Origin: Catenuloplanes atrovinosus
GTDB lineage: Bacteria > Actinomycetota > Actinomycetes > Mycobacteriales > Micromonosporaceae
DNA length: 64,000 nt
Direction of reading: 5' to 3'
NCBI RefSeq assembly: GCF_031458235.1
Contig: NZ_JAVDYB010000001.1
Span: forward strand, 3,617,001-3,681,000
Shown: in pieces, positions 26,910 to 35,354 of the stretch
How positions within the stretch are numbered: the stretch's first letter is position 1
Layout of the letters: the number at the start of each line of letters is the position of its first letter
Notes under the pieces: generated by a model
The model's input: only the letters and a program-made list of their open reading frames with translations
What the model was told of the DNA's origin: nothing
Databases searched by the model: none
Position numbers and translations under genes: made by a program

Positions 26910-27743
26910 ATGCTGCGTCGCATGTCGACCGTGCTGGCCGTCGCGGCCGCACTCCTCACCGTCACGCAGGCCGCCCCCGCGCAGGCGCACGGCCGCACCG
27001 CGCCGCTGCCCCAGGCGCACGCGCACAACGACTACGAGCACGAGCGGCCGCTGCTGGACGCGCTCGACCACGGCTTCACCAGCGTCGAGGCGGACATCTA
27101 CCTGGTCGGCGGCGAGCTGCTCGTCGCGCACGACCCGGAGGACCTCCAGCCCGGCCGTACGCTGGCGGCGCTGTACCTGGACCCGCTGGTGGAGCGCGTC
27201 CGGGCGAACCGTGGCCGGGTCTACCGGGGCAGCCCGATCTCCCTCCAACTGCTGATCGACATCAAGAACACCGGTGCCGCGACCTACACCGCGCTGGACG
27301 CCACGCTGCGCGAGTACCGCACGATCCTGAGCCGGTACGCGTACGGCCGGGTCACCACCGGCGCGGTCACCGCCGTGATCAGCGGCGACCGCCCGCGCGA
27401 GCTGATGGAGTCGCAGACCGTCCGGTACGCGTTCTACGACGGCCGGATGAGCGACCTCACGGCCGGCGCGCCGGCCGAGTTCATCCCGCTGATCAGCGAC
27501 AACTGGAACAACGTCTTCAGCTGGCAGGGCGACGGCCCGATGCCGGCCGACCAGCGCGCCCGGCTGCGCGAGATCGTCCGTACCGCGCACGAGGACGGCC
27601 GCCGGGTGCGGTTCTGGGCCACGCCGGACACGGCCGGCCCGGCCCGTACCGCGGTCTGGACCGAGCTGCGCCGGGCCGGCGTCGACCACATCAACACCGA
27701 CGACCTGGCCGGCCTGGAGGCGTTCCTCCGCGCGAAGCGCTGA
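26910..27743 (+). CDS. Secreted PI-PLC / glycerophosphodiesterase-like protein
   Basis: ATG 26910 has GAAGGAG upstream. The 277-residue product has a signal peptide (about 1-26, cleaved near AQAHG). A TIM-barrel domain of the PLC-like phosphodiesterase superfamily follows. The catalytic first histidine and acid pair are visible in HAHNDYEHERPL and SVEADIYL, and the second histidine in LLVAHDPE. This matches the AIM6-like branch. A phosphodiester substrate such as a glycerophospholipid head group is expected. Its stop abuts the stop of the convergent methyltransferase gene. Confidence 0.83.
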   Translation: MLRRMSTVLAVAAALLTVTQAAPAQAHGRTAPLPQAHAHNDYEHERPLLDALDHGFTSVEADIYLVGGELLVAHDPEDLQPGRTLAALYLDPLVERVRANRGRVYRGSPISLQLLIDIKNTGAATYTALDATLREYRTILSRYAYGRVTTGAVTAVISGDRPRELMESQTVRYAFYDGRMSDLTAGAPAEFIPLISDNWNNVFSWQGDGPMPADQRARLREIVRTAHEDGRRVRFWATPDTAGPARTAVWTELRRAGVDHINTDDLAGLEAFLRAKR

Positions 27744-28529
27744 TCAGACGGACAGCGGCGGCCGCCGGGCCACGACGCACACGTTGTGCGCGTCGAGCGC
27801 CCCGGCGGCCACCAGCGCGGTCAGGCACTCGTCGATGAACGCGTCCGTGTCGTCGCCGAGCACCTCGGCCTGCGCCGCGAACGTGGCGGCCCGCAGCGTC
27901 GCGCGCAGCCGGTCCAGGTCACCGGCGCCGAGGTCCGGCGCGACCGGTTCGGCCGGCGACACGGCCAGGCCCTCCGCGGCCAGCAGCACCGACACCTCGT
28001 CCGCGGGATGCTGGTAGATCAGGATCGGCGCCTCGCGCAGCCGCTCCCGCCACGCGGGCCGGTCCGCCACCGCGCGCAGCGTGTCGCGCAGTGCGAACCC
28101 GTCCGCGCGCGCCTGCGCGGCGCTGTACTGCAACACCAGCAGGCCACCGGGCGCGACCGCGCGGGCCATGGTCCGTACCGGATGGGTGAAGTCCTCCAGC
28201 CAGTGCAGCATCCACGACGAGTGGACCACGTCGTACCCGCCGGGCTCCAGCGCCAGCCGGCGGGCGTCCCGCTGCTCCACCGTGACCGGCAGCGCCGCGC
28301 ACCGGGCCCGCGCCGCCTCCACCATGGACTCGCTGACGTCGGACGCGTCGACCGTCATGCCGCGCCGGGCCATCGCCTCCGCGACCTCGCCGGACCCGCA
28401 GCCCACGTCCGCGAACCGGCCGCCGCGCGGCACCCCGGCCCGGGCCAGCGCCTTCAGCGCCGCGTGGACCTGCCCGGTGTTCGCCGCCCGGTACGGCTCC
28501 GCCCGCCACTCGTGCCCGGTCCGCGACAT
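27744..28529 (-). CDS. Class I SAM-dependent methyltransferase
   Basis: The 261-residue protein has the Rossmann SAM site FADVGCGSGEVAEAM, the acidic end of strand 2 in VDASDVSESMV and the motif-IV region YDVVHSSWMLHWLEDF, then the APGGLLVLQYS strand. It resembles trans-aconitate/UbiE-like small-molecule methyltransferases. The acceptor is unknown. ATG 28529 has GGGGAG upstream. It diverges from the pptH gene 75 bp away. Confidence 0.85.
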   Translation of the reverse strand: MSRTGHEWRAEPYRAANTGQVHAALKALARAGVPRGGRFADVGCGSGEVAEAMARRGMTVDASDVSESMVEAARARCAALPVTVEQRDARRLALEPGGYDVVHSSWMLHWLEDFTHPVRTMARAVAPGGLLVLQYSAAQARADGFALRDTLRAVADRPAWRERLREAPILIYQHPADEVSVLLAAEGLAVSPAEPVAPDLGAGDLDRLRATLRAATFAAQAEVLGDDTDAFIDECLTALVAAGALDAHNVCVVARRPPLSV

Positions 28530-28604
28530 CGCACTCCCCTTCGTCGATGCCTACGGTCCCAGCTCCGCGCACGGGCCGCCACCCCACGCATACGATGAAC
28601 CACG

Positions 28605-29426
28605 ATGAGTACGCCAGGGTTGTACGCGGTCAGCGACCTGCACGTCACGTACGTGGAGAACAGGGAGATCACGGAGTCGCTGCGGCCGGTCACCCCGGAC
28701 GACTGGCTGATCGTGGCCGGTGACGTGGCGGAGAAGGTCGCCGACATCCAGCGCACGCTGGCGCTGCTGGCCTCGCGGTGGGCGACCGTGATCTGGGCGC
28801 CGGGGAACCACGAGCTGTGGACGGTCCGCGACGACGCGGTGCGGCTGCGCGGCGAGGAGCGCTACCGGCACCTGGTCGAGGTCGCCCGCGAGCTGGGCGT
28901 GCACACGCCGGAGGATCCGTACCCGGTGTGGAACGACGTGGTGATCGCGCCGCTGTTCGTCGGCTACGACTACTCGTGGCGGGTGCCCGGCGTGTCCACG
29001 AAGGAGGAGTCGCTGCGCAACGCGGAGCGGGCGGGCGTGGTCTGCACGGACGAGTTCGTGCTGCACCCTGATCCGTACCCGGGCCGGGACGCCTGGTGCG
29101 CCGCCCGGGCCGCGATCACCGAGGCCCGCCTGGCGGCGATCCCGGACGGCCTGCCGACCGTGCTGGCCAACCACTATCCGCTGGTCCGCGAGCCCACCGC
29201 GGTGCTGTGGAAGCCGGAGTTCGCGCAGTGGTGCGGCACCGACCTGACCGCGGACTGGCACCTGCGCTTCCGCGCCACCGTCATGGTCTACGGCCACCTG
29301 CACATCCCGCGTACCACCTGGCACGACGGGGTCCGCTTCGAGGAGGTGTCGCTCGGCTACCCGCGCGAGTGGCGGCAGCGCGGCTCCGGCACGCCCGCCC
29401 CGGTCCGCCGAATCCTCCCGGCATGA
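28605..29426 (+). CDS. pptH: Metallophosphoesterase, PptH-like phosphopantetheine hydrolase
   Basis: The 273-residue protein carries all calcineurin-like phosphoesterase motifs: SDLH, GDVAEK, GNHELW, ANHYPL and GHLH, which bind the two metal ions. Its stop overlaps the start of the phosphopantetheinyl transferase gene (ATGA). In Mycobacterium tuberculosis the same order is found as pptH-pptT, where PptH removes the phosphopantetheine arm that PptT adds. I infer the same opposing pair here from family and gene order. It is cytosolic. Confidence 0.82.
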   Translation: MSTPGLYAVSDLHVTYVENREITESLRPVTPDDWLIVAGDVAEKVADIQRTLALLASRWATVIWAPGNHELWTVRDDAVRLRGEERYRHLVEVARELGVHTPEDPYPVWNDVVIAPLFVGYDYSWRVPGVSTKEESLRNAERAGVVCTDEFVLHPDPYPGRDAWCAARAAITEARLAAIPDGLPTVLANHYPLVREPTAVLWKPEFAQWCGTDLTADWHLRFRATVMVYGHLHIPRTTWHDGVRFEEVSLGYPREWRQRGSGTPAPVRRILPA

Positions 29427-30049
29427 TCGAACGGCTGCTCCCGCCCGGCATCGCCTGGGCCGAGACGTTCGGCGACGAGGACTGCGCGCTGTTCCCGGCC
29501 GAGGAGGCCGCCATCGCCCGCGCCGTGGACAAGCGCCGCCGCGAGTTCGTCACCGCCCGCTGGTGCGCCCGCCGCGCACTCGCCACGCTCGGCCTGCCCC
29601 CGTCGCCCATCGTGCCCGGCGAACGCGGCGCCCCCGGCTGGCCCCCCGGCGTCGTCGGCGCCATCACGCACTGTCCCGGCTACCGGGCCGCGGTCGCCGC
29701 CCGTACCCCCGCCGTCCGCTCCGTCGGAGTCGACGCCGAACTGCACGAGCCGCTCCCGGACGGCGTGCTCGACCTGGTCAGCGTGCCGGAGGAACGCGCC
29801 TGGCTCGCCGCCGCCCCGGCCGGCACCCACTGGGACCGCCTGCTGTTCAGCGCGAAGGAGTCCGTCTACAAGGCCTGGTTCCCGCTGGCCCGCCGCTGGC
29901 TCGGCTTCGAGGAGGCCCGCCTCACCGCCCTCCCGGACGGCACCTTCCACGCCGACCTCCTGGTCGACGGGCCGGTCACCGCCTTCTCCGGCCGCTGGCT
30001 GACCGCGGACGGCCTGATCCTGACCGCGATCGTCCACACCAGAGCCTGA
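29423..30049 (+). CDS. pptT: 4'-phosphopantetheinyl transferase, PptT/EntD type
   Basis: The 208-residue protein starts inside the previous stop codon. It has the family motifs for CoA and magnesium binding (VGVDAELHEPLPDGVLDL) and for catalysis (FSAKESVYKAWFPLARRW with WLGFEEA). It activates acyl and peptidyl carrier proteins of fatty acid, polyketide and nonribosomal peptide synthases by moving phosphopantetheine from CoA. The spacing and wording match PptT more than the short AcpS family. Coupled translation with pptH suggests balanced supply. Confidence 0.9.
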   Translation: MIERLLPPGIAWAETFGDEDCALFPAEEAAIARAVDKRRREFVTARWCARRALATLGLPPSPIVPGERGAPGWPPGVVGAITHCPGYRAAVAARTPAVRSVGVDAELHEPLPDGVLDLVSVPEERAWLAAAPAGTHWDRLLFSAKESVYKAWFPLARRWLGFEEARLTALPDGTFHADLLVDGPVTAFSGRWLTADGLILTAIVHTRA

Positions 30050-30058
30050 CATGCCATT

Positions 30059-30109
30059 TTCCCGCTTCCGGCGCGGTCACCGTCCGCACGCTCCCGCGGG
30101 CACCGGTCG
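30059..30109. repeat. Dispersed intergenic repeat, copy 2
   Basis: It matches 7408-7458 at 45 of 51 positions with no gaps and starts 10 bp after the pptT stop. The rest of the gap to 30255 holds a 12-bp palindrome at 30154-30165 and a terminator hairpin. Confidence 0.7.
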
Positions 30110-30196
30110 TCGCTTGCGCTCCTCCCTGCACGCTCCGTGGCCGGCCGCGACCCGGCACCGGTGCCGTCTCCCCGCCGCGCGCCGGCTCCTCACCGC

Positions 30197-30240
30197 GAGG
30201 TCTCCGGTGCGTGGTGCGTCGCATCACACACCGGAGCCTC
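30197..30240. terminator. Bidirectional terminator hairpin
   Basis: CTCCGGTG (30202-30209) pairs with CACCGGAG (30229-30236), with further pairing inside and outside one mismatch. It lies between convergent stops at 30049 and 30256. Confidence 0.6.
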
Positions 30241-30255
30241 GTTGCCTGAGGCGCC

Positions 30256-30702
30256 CTAGCAGGTGACGGTGACGCTGCTCGTTCGCCGCTCCTCGTCGTG
30301 GTTGTTCGTGGCCGAGTTCCTCCAGAAGAAGAGTGCCGAGATGACGACGGTCTCGGTCGTGCCTTGGCAGGTGTCGTAACCGGACACCAGGCGTTCCCAC
30401 CGGGAGCTGTAGACGTTGTCGCCCCAACTGTGTCCATCGTCGGCCCGCGCCTCGACGATGTCGACGTCGTAGGCGGTGCCGCCCGCCGCGTCCGTGACCT
30501 CCACCCAGAGGCGGAAGCGGTGGAGCCGATCGTCGTAGTGCAGCTCCATGCAGCGCAGGACCTGCGTGCCGACGCACGTGCCCTCCGGCGGGCGATAGAT
30601 GTGGATCGCGGCCTGGGCGCTCGACGCGCTGACCACGAGGCCCGTTGCGGCCACGGCGACGACGGCGAGCAGCCGCGCCAGCATTCTCGGGACGAGTGTC
30701 AT
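30256..30702 (-). CDS. Small secreted protein of unknown function
   Basis: ATG 30702 has a strong AGGAGGAG two bases upstream. The 148-residue product has a signal peptide (about 1-32, cleavage near AQAAI). The mature part of about 115 residues has four cysteines (CVGTQVLRC early, CQGTTE and a final C) that could form two disulphides, and a beta-rich pattern (FRLWVEVTDAAGG, AYDVDIVEARADDG, ETVVISALFFW). No family is recognised. The composition is less GC-skewed than its neighbours, which may mark a more recent arrival, though this is weak. Confidence 0.72.
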   Translation of the reverse strand: MTLVPRMLARLLAVVAVAATGLVVSASSAQAAIHIYRPPEGTCVGTQVLRCMELHYDDRLHRFRLWVEVTDAAGGTAYDVDIVEARADDGHSWGDNVYSSRWERLVSGYDTCQGTTETVVISALFFWRNSATNNHDEERRTSSVTVTC

Positions 30703-30836
30703 GTCTCCTCCTGCCAACTGTGGACATCCACGATCGCCGTTCGACCGCGGCCCGGCGTCGGCCGCGCCACGCACTTCCGGCTACGTCGTGGCGCGTACGC
30801 GGGACGGCGCCCTACGTGCGGCGGCGTAAACGCGCC

Positions 30837-31625
30837 CTAGCCGCGCAGCGTGGCGAAGACGTCGTCGGTCAGTGGCCGGTTGCGTGGCCGGCCCGGCTCG
30901 ATGAACCACTCCCGGCCCGCGACCGCGGCGAAGATCGGGGCGGGCAGGCCGGCCAGCGCGGCCACGGTCCGGATGCCGGGGCCGCCGGTGGCCTGGCTGG
31001 CGTGGGCGCGCAGCGCGGCCCGCTTCTGGCGGGCGTAGCGGCGCACGTCCACCGCGTGGGTGAGCTGCTCGTGCGGGGTGAACACGGTCGCGGCGCCGTC
31101 CAGCGGCAGCCGCGGCAGCAGCCGGCCGGCGAGGCCGAGCACGGCCAGCAGCGGCCGGAGCGCGCGGCGGTCCACGGTGGCCTCCAGCAGCAGCGGCGTC
31201 CGGGCGAGCCGCGCGGCCACCGGCGCGACGCGGTGCACCTGCACGTGGTCCGGGTGGCCGTAGCCGCCGCGCGCGTCGTAGCCGGTCAGCGCGTCCGCGT
31301 GTTCCTCGCGCAGGATCGCGGCCAGCCGGTGCGCCACCTCCTCGACCGGCGCGTCCGCGAAGCACCCGCCGGTGCCGGCGTGCAGGCCGGAGTCGCGGTA
31401 GCCGAGCACCTCCACCCGCGCGCAGCCCAGCGCCCCGGCCGCGGCCAGCAGCTCCGCGTGCCGGCGGCCGCCCAGCTCGCCGCCGGAGGCGAGCCCGGCC
31501 TCGCCCAGCGTCGCGGTCACCAGCACCACGCGGTGCCCCTCGGCCGCGGCCCGCGCCAGCGTGCCCCCGGTCAGCAGCGTCTCGTCGTCCGGATGCGCGT
31601 GGAAGGACACGATCGTGTAGGTCAT
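30837..31625 (-). CDS. PIG-L / MshB family zinc-dependent deacetylase
   Basis: The 262-residue protein has the zinc site AHPDDE near residue 10 and the downstream GYGHPDHVQVHR motif, diagnostic for N-acetylglucosamine deacetylases such as MshB and PIG-L. It is the third gene of a leftward operon after a YbhN-like flippase and a GT4 glycosyltransferase. A lipid- or inositol-linked GlcNAc made by the GT4 enzyme is therefore the likely substrate. Whether this is mycothiol synthesis itself or a separate glycolipid route is open. Confidence 0.87.
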   Translation of the reverse strand: MTYTIVSFHAHPDDETLLTGGTLARAAAEGHRVVLVTATLGEAGLASGGELGGRRHAELLAAAGALGCARVEVLGYRDSGLHAGTGGCFADAPVEEVAHRLAAILREEHADALTGYDARGGYGHPDHVQVHRVAPVAARLARTPLLLEATVDRRALRPLLAVLGLAGRLLPRLPLDGAATVFTPHEQLTHAVDVRRYARQKRAALRAHASQATGGPGIRTVAALAGLPAPIFAAVAGREWFIEPGRPRNRPLTDDVFATLRG

Positions 31626-31698
31626 GCCGCCCCGTCGCCCGCCAGCTCGCCGCCGGGCATCCGGCCCGCGGCGGCCCGCGCCGGGCCGATCGCCGGCC

Positions 31699-32808
31699 TC
31701 ACACCCGCACCAGCGGGTCGCGGAGGCGGGCGGCGGCGGCGTAGCGGGTGTCGGCGGCGGCGAGGACGGTGTCCCAGTGGAGGCGGGGCACGACCGCGCG
31801 GTTGTGCCGGGCCACGTCCGCGAGCAGCGCGGGTGAGGTCAGCAGGCGCGCGAGCGTGGAGATCAGCTCGGCGTCGGAGCCGACCAGCCAGCCGTCCACG
31901 CCGTGCTCGACGAAGTCCGCGACGCCGCTGCCCTGCCGCGCCACCACGGGCAGGCCGGCGCAGCGGGCCTCGAGCGCGGCGATGCCGAACGACTCGCGCG
32001 GCGCGGGCGCGACGTAGAGGTCCGCGGCGGCCAGCAGCGCCCGGATCTCGTGGCGGGGCAGCGCGCCGGTCAGCCGTACCCCCGAGGTCATCCCCGACCC
32101 GGCGACCTCGGCCCGCAGGCGCGGAAGCTGCGGCCCGTCGCCGACCAGGATCGCGCGGAAGCCGCCGGGGTGCGCGTCGTGCAGCGCCAGCAGCGCGCGC
32201 AGCAGCGGCCGGGGCCGTTTGCGGCGGACCATGCGCATCACGCTGACCACGGTCGGCGGCCCGTCCCGCGGCGCGACCGGCGGGGCCAGCCAGGCGGCCG
32301 GGTCGATGCCGTTGGGCAGCACCGCGACCGGCGTGCCGTCGAGCGCCTCGCGGACCGCGGCGGCCGCGGCGGTGCTGACCGCGGCCCAGTCGACCGGCCA
32401 GCGGGTGGCGCCGCGGCGGCGCGCGTACCAGCGCATCAGCGGGATCACGTCGTGCCACATCGAATGCACGGAGACCACCGTGGGTACGCCGTGCGCGCCG
32501 GCCAGCCGGGCCGCGCTCCAGGCCAGCGGCGAGAACGCGGACACGTGCGCGTGCACCGCCTGCGCGCCGCGCTCCCGCAGCACCCGGCACAGTTCCCGGC
32601 CCCGGACCGCGCGGTACGGCCCGGCGCCGGGCGCGCTCAGCCGAACCACCGGAACCGGCTCGTGCTCCACCGGGGACGGCGACCCGGTCGCGGTGATCAC
32701 GAAGGGGGCGTGGCCGGCCGCGGCCTGCCGGGCGGCGAGGTCGCGGACCTGGAGCTCCACGCCGCCGAGACGGGGCAGGTAGACGTCGGTCACGTGGGCG
32801 ATGCGCAT
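31699..32808 (-). CDS. GT4 family glycosyltransferase
   Basis: The 369-residue protein has the GT-B architecture. The N-terminal domain starts MRIAHVTDVYLPRLGGVE, typical of PimB/MshA-like GT4 enzymes. The C-terminal nucleotide-sugar site includes VMRMVRRKRP, VGDGPQLPRL and the E-x7-E motif in APRESFGIAALEARCAGLPVV. It probably uses UDP- or GDP-sugars on the cytosolic face of the membrane. Between a YbhN-like membrane protein and a PIG-L deacetylase, it likely builds a membrane glycoconjugate. GGAG lies upstream of the ATG. Confidence 0.87.
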   Translation of the reverse strand: MRIAHVTDVYLPRLGGVELQVRDLAARQAAAGHAPFVITATGSPSPVEHEPVPVVRLSAPGAGPYRAVRGRELCRVLRERGAQAVHAHVSAFSPLAWSAARLAGAHGVPTVVSVHSMWHDVIPLMRWYARRRGATRWPVDWAAVSTAAAAAVREALDGTPVAVLPNGIDPAAWLAPPVAPRDGPPTVVSVMRMVRRKRPRPLLRALLALHDAHPGGFRAILVGDGPQLPRLRAEVAGSGMTSGVRLTGALPRHEIRALLAAADLYVAPAPRESFGIAALEARCAGLPVVARQGSGVADFVEHGVDGWLVGSDAELISTLARLLTSPALLADVARHNRAVVPRLHWDTVLAAADTRYAAAARLRDPLVRV

Positions 32809-32833
32809 GGTCGGGTTCTCCGGGGTCGACGGC

Positions 32834-33847
32834 TCACGCCGGTGTCGGGCGGTCGCCGCGACGGCGCGCGGCGAGCCACAGCAGGACCGCGATGCCGCCG
32901 ACCGGGATCTCGGCGGCGAAGACGAGGCCGCGGAAGAGCAGCACCCCGGCGAGCGCGCCGGTGGCGTCCACGCCGAGCCCGATGAGCACCGCGACCGCGC
33001 CGGTCTCGACCAGTCCGGTGCCGCCCGGCGTGAGCGCGGCGAGGGTGAGGCCGCGGGCGGCGGCGAGGCCGGCGAGCAGGACCGGCACCGGTACGGTCAC
33101 GCCGACGGCGGTGAGGCAGAGCCAGAGCAGCACGCCCTCGGACAGGCAGTAGCCGGCCATGCCCGCGGTGAGCGGCCGCCACCGCCGCCGTACCAGCCGG
33201 TCCACGCCGTCCAGGAGCGCCGCGACCGCGCCGGTCCAGCCGGGCGAGGCTCCGCGGGCCAGCCGTTCGGCGAGCGTCACCAGGCGCAGCAGCGGGCGGG
33301 CTTGGCCGAGCGAGGCCGCGACCAGCAGCGCGCCCGCGACCGCGGCGAGCACCGCGACGCCGAGCCACGGCGGCCACGGCCGGAGCCGCCCGGCCGCCAT
33401 CAGCGCCACGACCGCGACCACCGGCAGCATCAGCCGCGCGGCCACGTCCCAGACCTTGGACACCACCACGAAGCGGGCGAAGTCACGGTTCGTGTGTCCC
33501 CAGCCGCGCACCATGGTCAGGTTGAGCACGGTGCCGGCGACGCCGCCGAGCGGCAGCACGTTCGCGACCGCGCTGCCGGAGAGGTTGAGCGTGAGCGCGC
33601 GCAGGTGGGTCAGGCCGGGCAGCGACGCGTCCAGCACGAACGTGTGCACCCAGAGGCCGGCCAGCCAGACGGTGCCGAGCAGCAGCAGCCAGCGCCAGCC
33701 GACCTGGCTGATCGACGCCCAGGCGGCGGTCCAGGAGGCGCCCGCCTCGGCCAGGTGATGCCCGGCCCAGGCCACGACCAGCACGGCCGCCAGCAGCAGT
33801 CCGAGGCGTCGCAGCCGTCCGCGCCGCGACGTCGCGGTCCGCTCCAT
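32834..33847 (-). CDS. YbhN / LPG synthase-like integral membrane protein (UPF0104)
   Basis: ATG 33847 has GGAGGAG upstream, giving 337 residues with about eight membrane helices. The family marks are SGSAVANVLPLGGVAGTVLN and LAALTPGGTGLVETGAVAVLIGLG, as in AglD2/YbhN and the flippase part of MprF. These proteins are thought to move or hold lipid-linked sugars. As first gene of the operon with GT4 and PIG-L, it may flip or supply the glycolipid. It diverges from the cation exchanger gene. Confidence 0.82.
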   Translation of the reverse strand: MERTATSRRGRLRRLGLLLAAVLVVAWAGHHLAEAGASWTAAWASISQVGWRWLLLLGTVWLAGLWVHTFVLDASLPGLTHLRALTLNLSGSAVANVLPLGGVAGTVLNLTMVRGWGHTNRDFARFVVVSKVWDVAARLMLPVVAVVALMAAGRLRPWPPWLGVAVLAAVAGALLVAASLGQARPLLRLVTLAERLARGASPGWTGAVAALLDGVDRLVRRRWRPLTAGMAGYCLSEGVLLWLCLTAVGVTVPVPVLLAGLAAARGLTLAALTPGGTGLVETGAVAVLIGLGVDATGALAGVLLFRGLVFAAEIPVGGIAVLLWLAARRRGDRPTPA

Positions 33848-33976
33848 CCACTCCTCCCCGGCCACCGGTAGATAACTCACGGTAGCCTTCGATGGTGCGT
33901 TTTACGGGTATTTAAGCCGTTTCGGGCACGCGTTGCGGGGCGGTACAAAATCCACTCCGCGGGGTAAACGCCCGGC

Positions 33977-35314
33977 ATGTCCCCCGCACCGTGGCCTCTG
34001 GCCGTGGCGGCTCTGGCCGCCCTCCCCGGCGCCTACGCCGGGCTCGCCGACTACCTCGGCCTGCCGTCCGTCGCACTCACGCCGGTGGTGGCCGCGGTCG
34101 TCTTCGGCGCCGCGATCATCGGCGCCGCGTTCCTGCTCTCCTGGGCCGCGGAGGCCGCGCAGTCCGAGGTGAGCGCCGGGGTGGCGCTCGCGTTCCTGGC
34201 GTTCCTGGCGGTGCTGCCGGAGTACGCGGTCGACTTCGTCTTCACCTGGCGGGCCGGCGAGACGTTCGCGGCCGAGGGGCACTGCGCCCCGGTCGCGGGC
34301 GAGGACCCGTGCGCGCTGGCGCTGGCCAACATGACCGGCGCGAACCGGGTGCTGGTCGGCATCGGCTGGCCGCTGGTGGTGCTGATCGCCGCGCTGGTCG
34401 CCCGCCGCCACCCGCGCCGCGCGGACCGGGAGCCGAGCGTGCCCGCGCCCGGCCACGTACGGCTGGCCCGGCCCATGTCGATCGAGGTGGTCGCGCTCGG
34501 CGTGGCCACCGTCTACTCGCTGACGCTGCCGCTGCGGCACTCGCTCACGCTGGTCGACGCGGCAGTGCTGGTCAGCATCTTCGTCCTGTACGCGTGGCGG
34601 CTGTCCCAGGCCCCGGTCGAGGAGCCGGACCTGATCGGCACCGCCGCCTGGATCGCCGATCGGGGCCGGCGCGCCCGCCGCTGGTGGCTGGCCGGCCTGT
34701 TCGCCGTGGCGGCCGCGGTCATCCTGGTCACCGCGGAGCACTTCGCCGACTCCGTGGTCGGCACCGGCGAGCAGCTCGGCATCGACCGCTTCCTGCTGGT
34801 GCAGTGGGCCGCGCCGGTCGCCAGCGAGGCGCCGGAGCTGATCGTGGCCTGCCTCTACGCGTGGCGGCTGCGCGCCTCGCACGCGCTCGGCACGCTGCTG
34901 TCCAGCAAGGTCAACCAGTGGACGCTGCTGGTCGGCACGATCCCGATCGTGTTCGCCATCTCCTCCGGCAGCCCGCACGGCCTGCCGCTCAGCGGTCACC
35001 AGCGGTACGAGCTGCTGATCACCGCGGCGCAGTCGCTGTTCGCGGTGAGCCTGCTGCTCGACCTGCGGCTCACGCTGTGGGGCTCGGCCGTGCTGATCGG
35101 GCTGTTCGGCGCGCAGTTCACGGCCAGCCTGACGCTCTCCGACGCCGCCAACCGCACCGTGCTGATCGTGCTCTCCGCCGTCTACCTGGCGCTCGCCGCG
35201 ATCATGATGGTGGTCTCCCGGCGCCGCGCGGTCCGCCTGTTCCGGGAGGGCACGGTGGCACGCTTGGACCAGGTCCCCGAGTGGGACCCGGAGGGCGCCG
35301 GGCAGCGCGGATGA
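33977..35314 (+). CDS. Sodium/calcium exchanger (CaCA) family membrane protein
   Basis: The 445-residue protein has about eleven membrane helices arranged as two halves with inverted alpha-repeats: LAVLPEYAVDFVFTW with NMTGANRVLVGIGWP in the first, and APVASEAPELIVACLYAW with KVNQWTLLVGTIP in the second. The acidic residues in PEYA and SEAPEL line the ion path in this family. The ion exchanged could be calcium or another cation. The gene stands alone between a divergent operon and the phosphatase gene 40 bp downstream. Confidence 0.85.
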   Translation: MSPAPWPLAVAALAALPGAYAGLADYLGLPSVALTPVVAAVVFGAAIIGAAFLLSWAAEAAQSEVSAGVALAFLAFLAVLPEYAVDFVFTWRAGETFAAEGHCAPVAGEDPCALALANMTGANRVLVGIGWPLVVLIAALVARRHPRRADREPSVPAPGHVRLARPMSIEVVALGVATVYSLTLPLRHSLTLVDAAVLVSIFVLYAWRLSQAPVEEPDLIGTAAWIADRGRRARRWWLAGLFAVAAAVILVTAEHFADSVVGTGEQLGIDRFLLVQWAAPVASEAPELIVACLYAWRLRASHALGTLLSSKVNQWTLLVGTIPIVFAISSGSPHGLPLSGHQRYELLITAAQSLFAVSLLLDLRLTLWGSAVLIGLFGAQFTASLTLSDAANRTVLIVLSAVYLALAAIMMVVSRRRAVRLFREGTVARLDQVPEWDPEGAGQRG

Positions 35315-35354
35315 CGCACCTATACTTGCCGCTCCGGCGTACGGGGAGGTGACC

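Noticed and set aside
30154-30165. GGCACCGGTGCC palindrome as an operator
   Set aside because: It lies between convergent gene ends, not at a promoter, and such GC palindromes are common in this DNA.
35298-35326. Full promoter for the SpoIIE-type phosphatase gene
   Set aside because: TATACT is a good -10 but no -35 is recognisable at the right spacing, so it is only mentioned in the gene entry.
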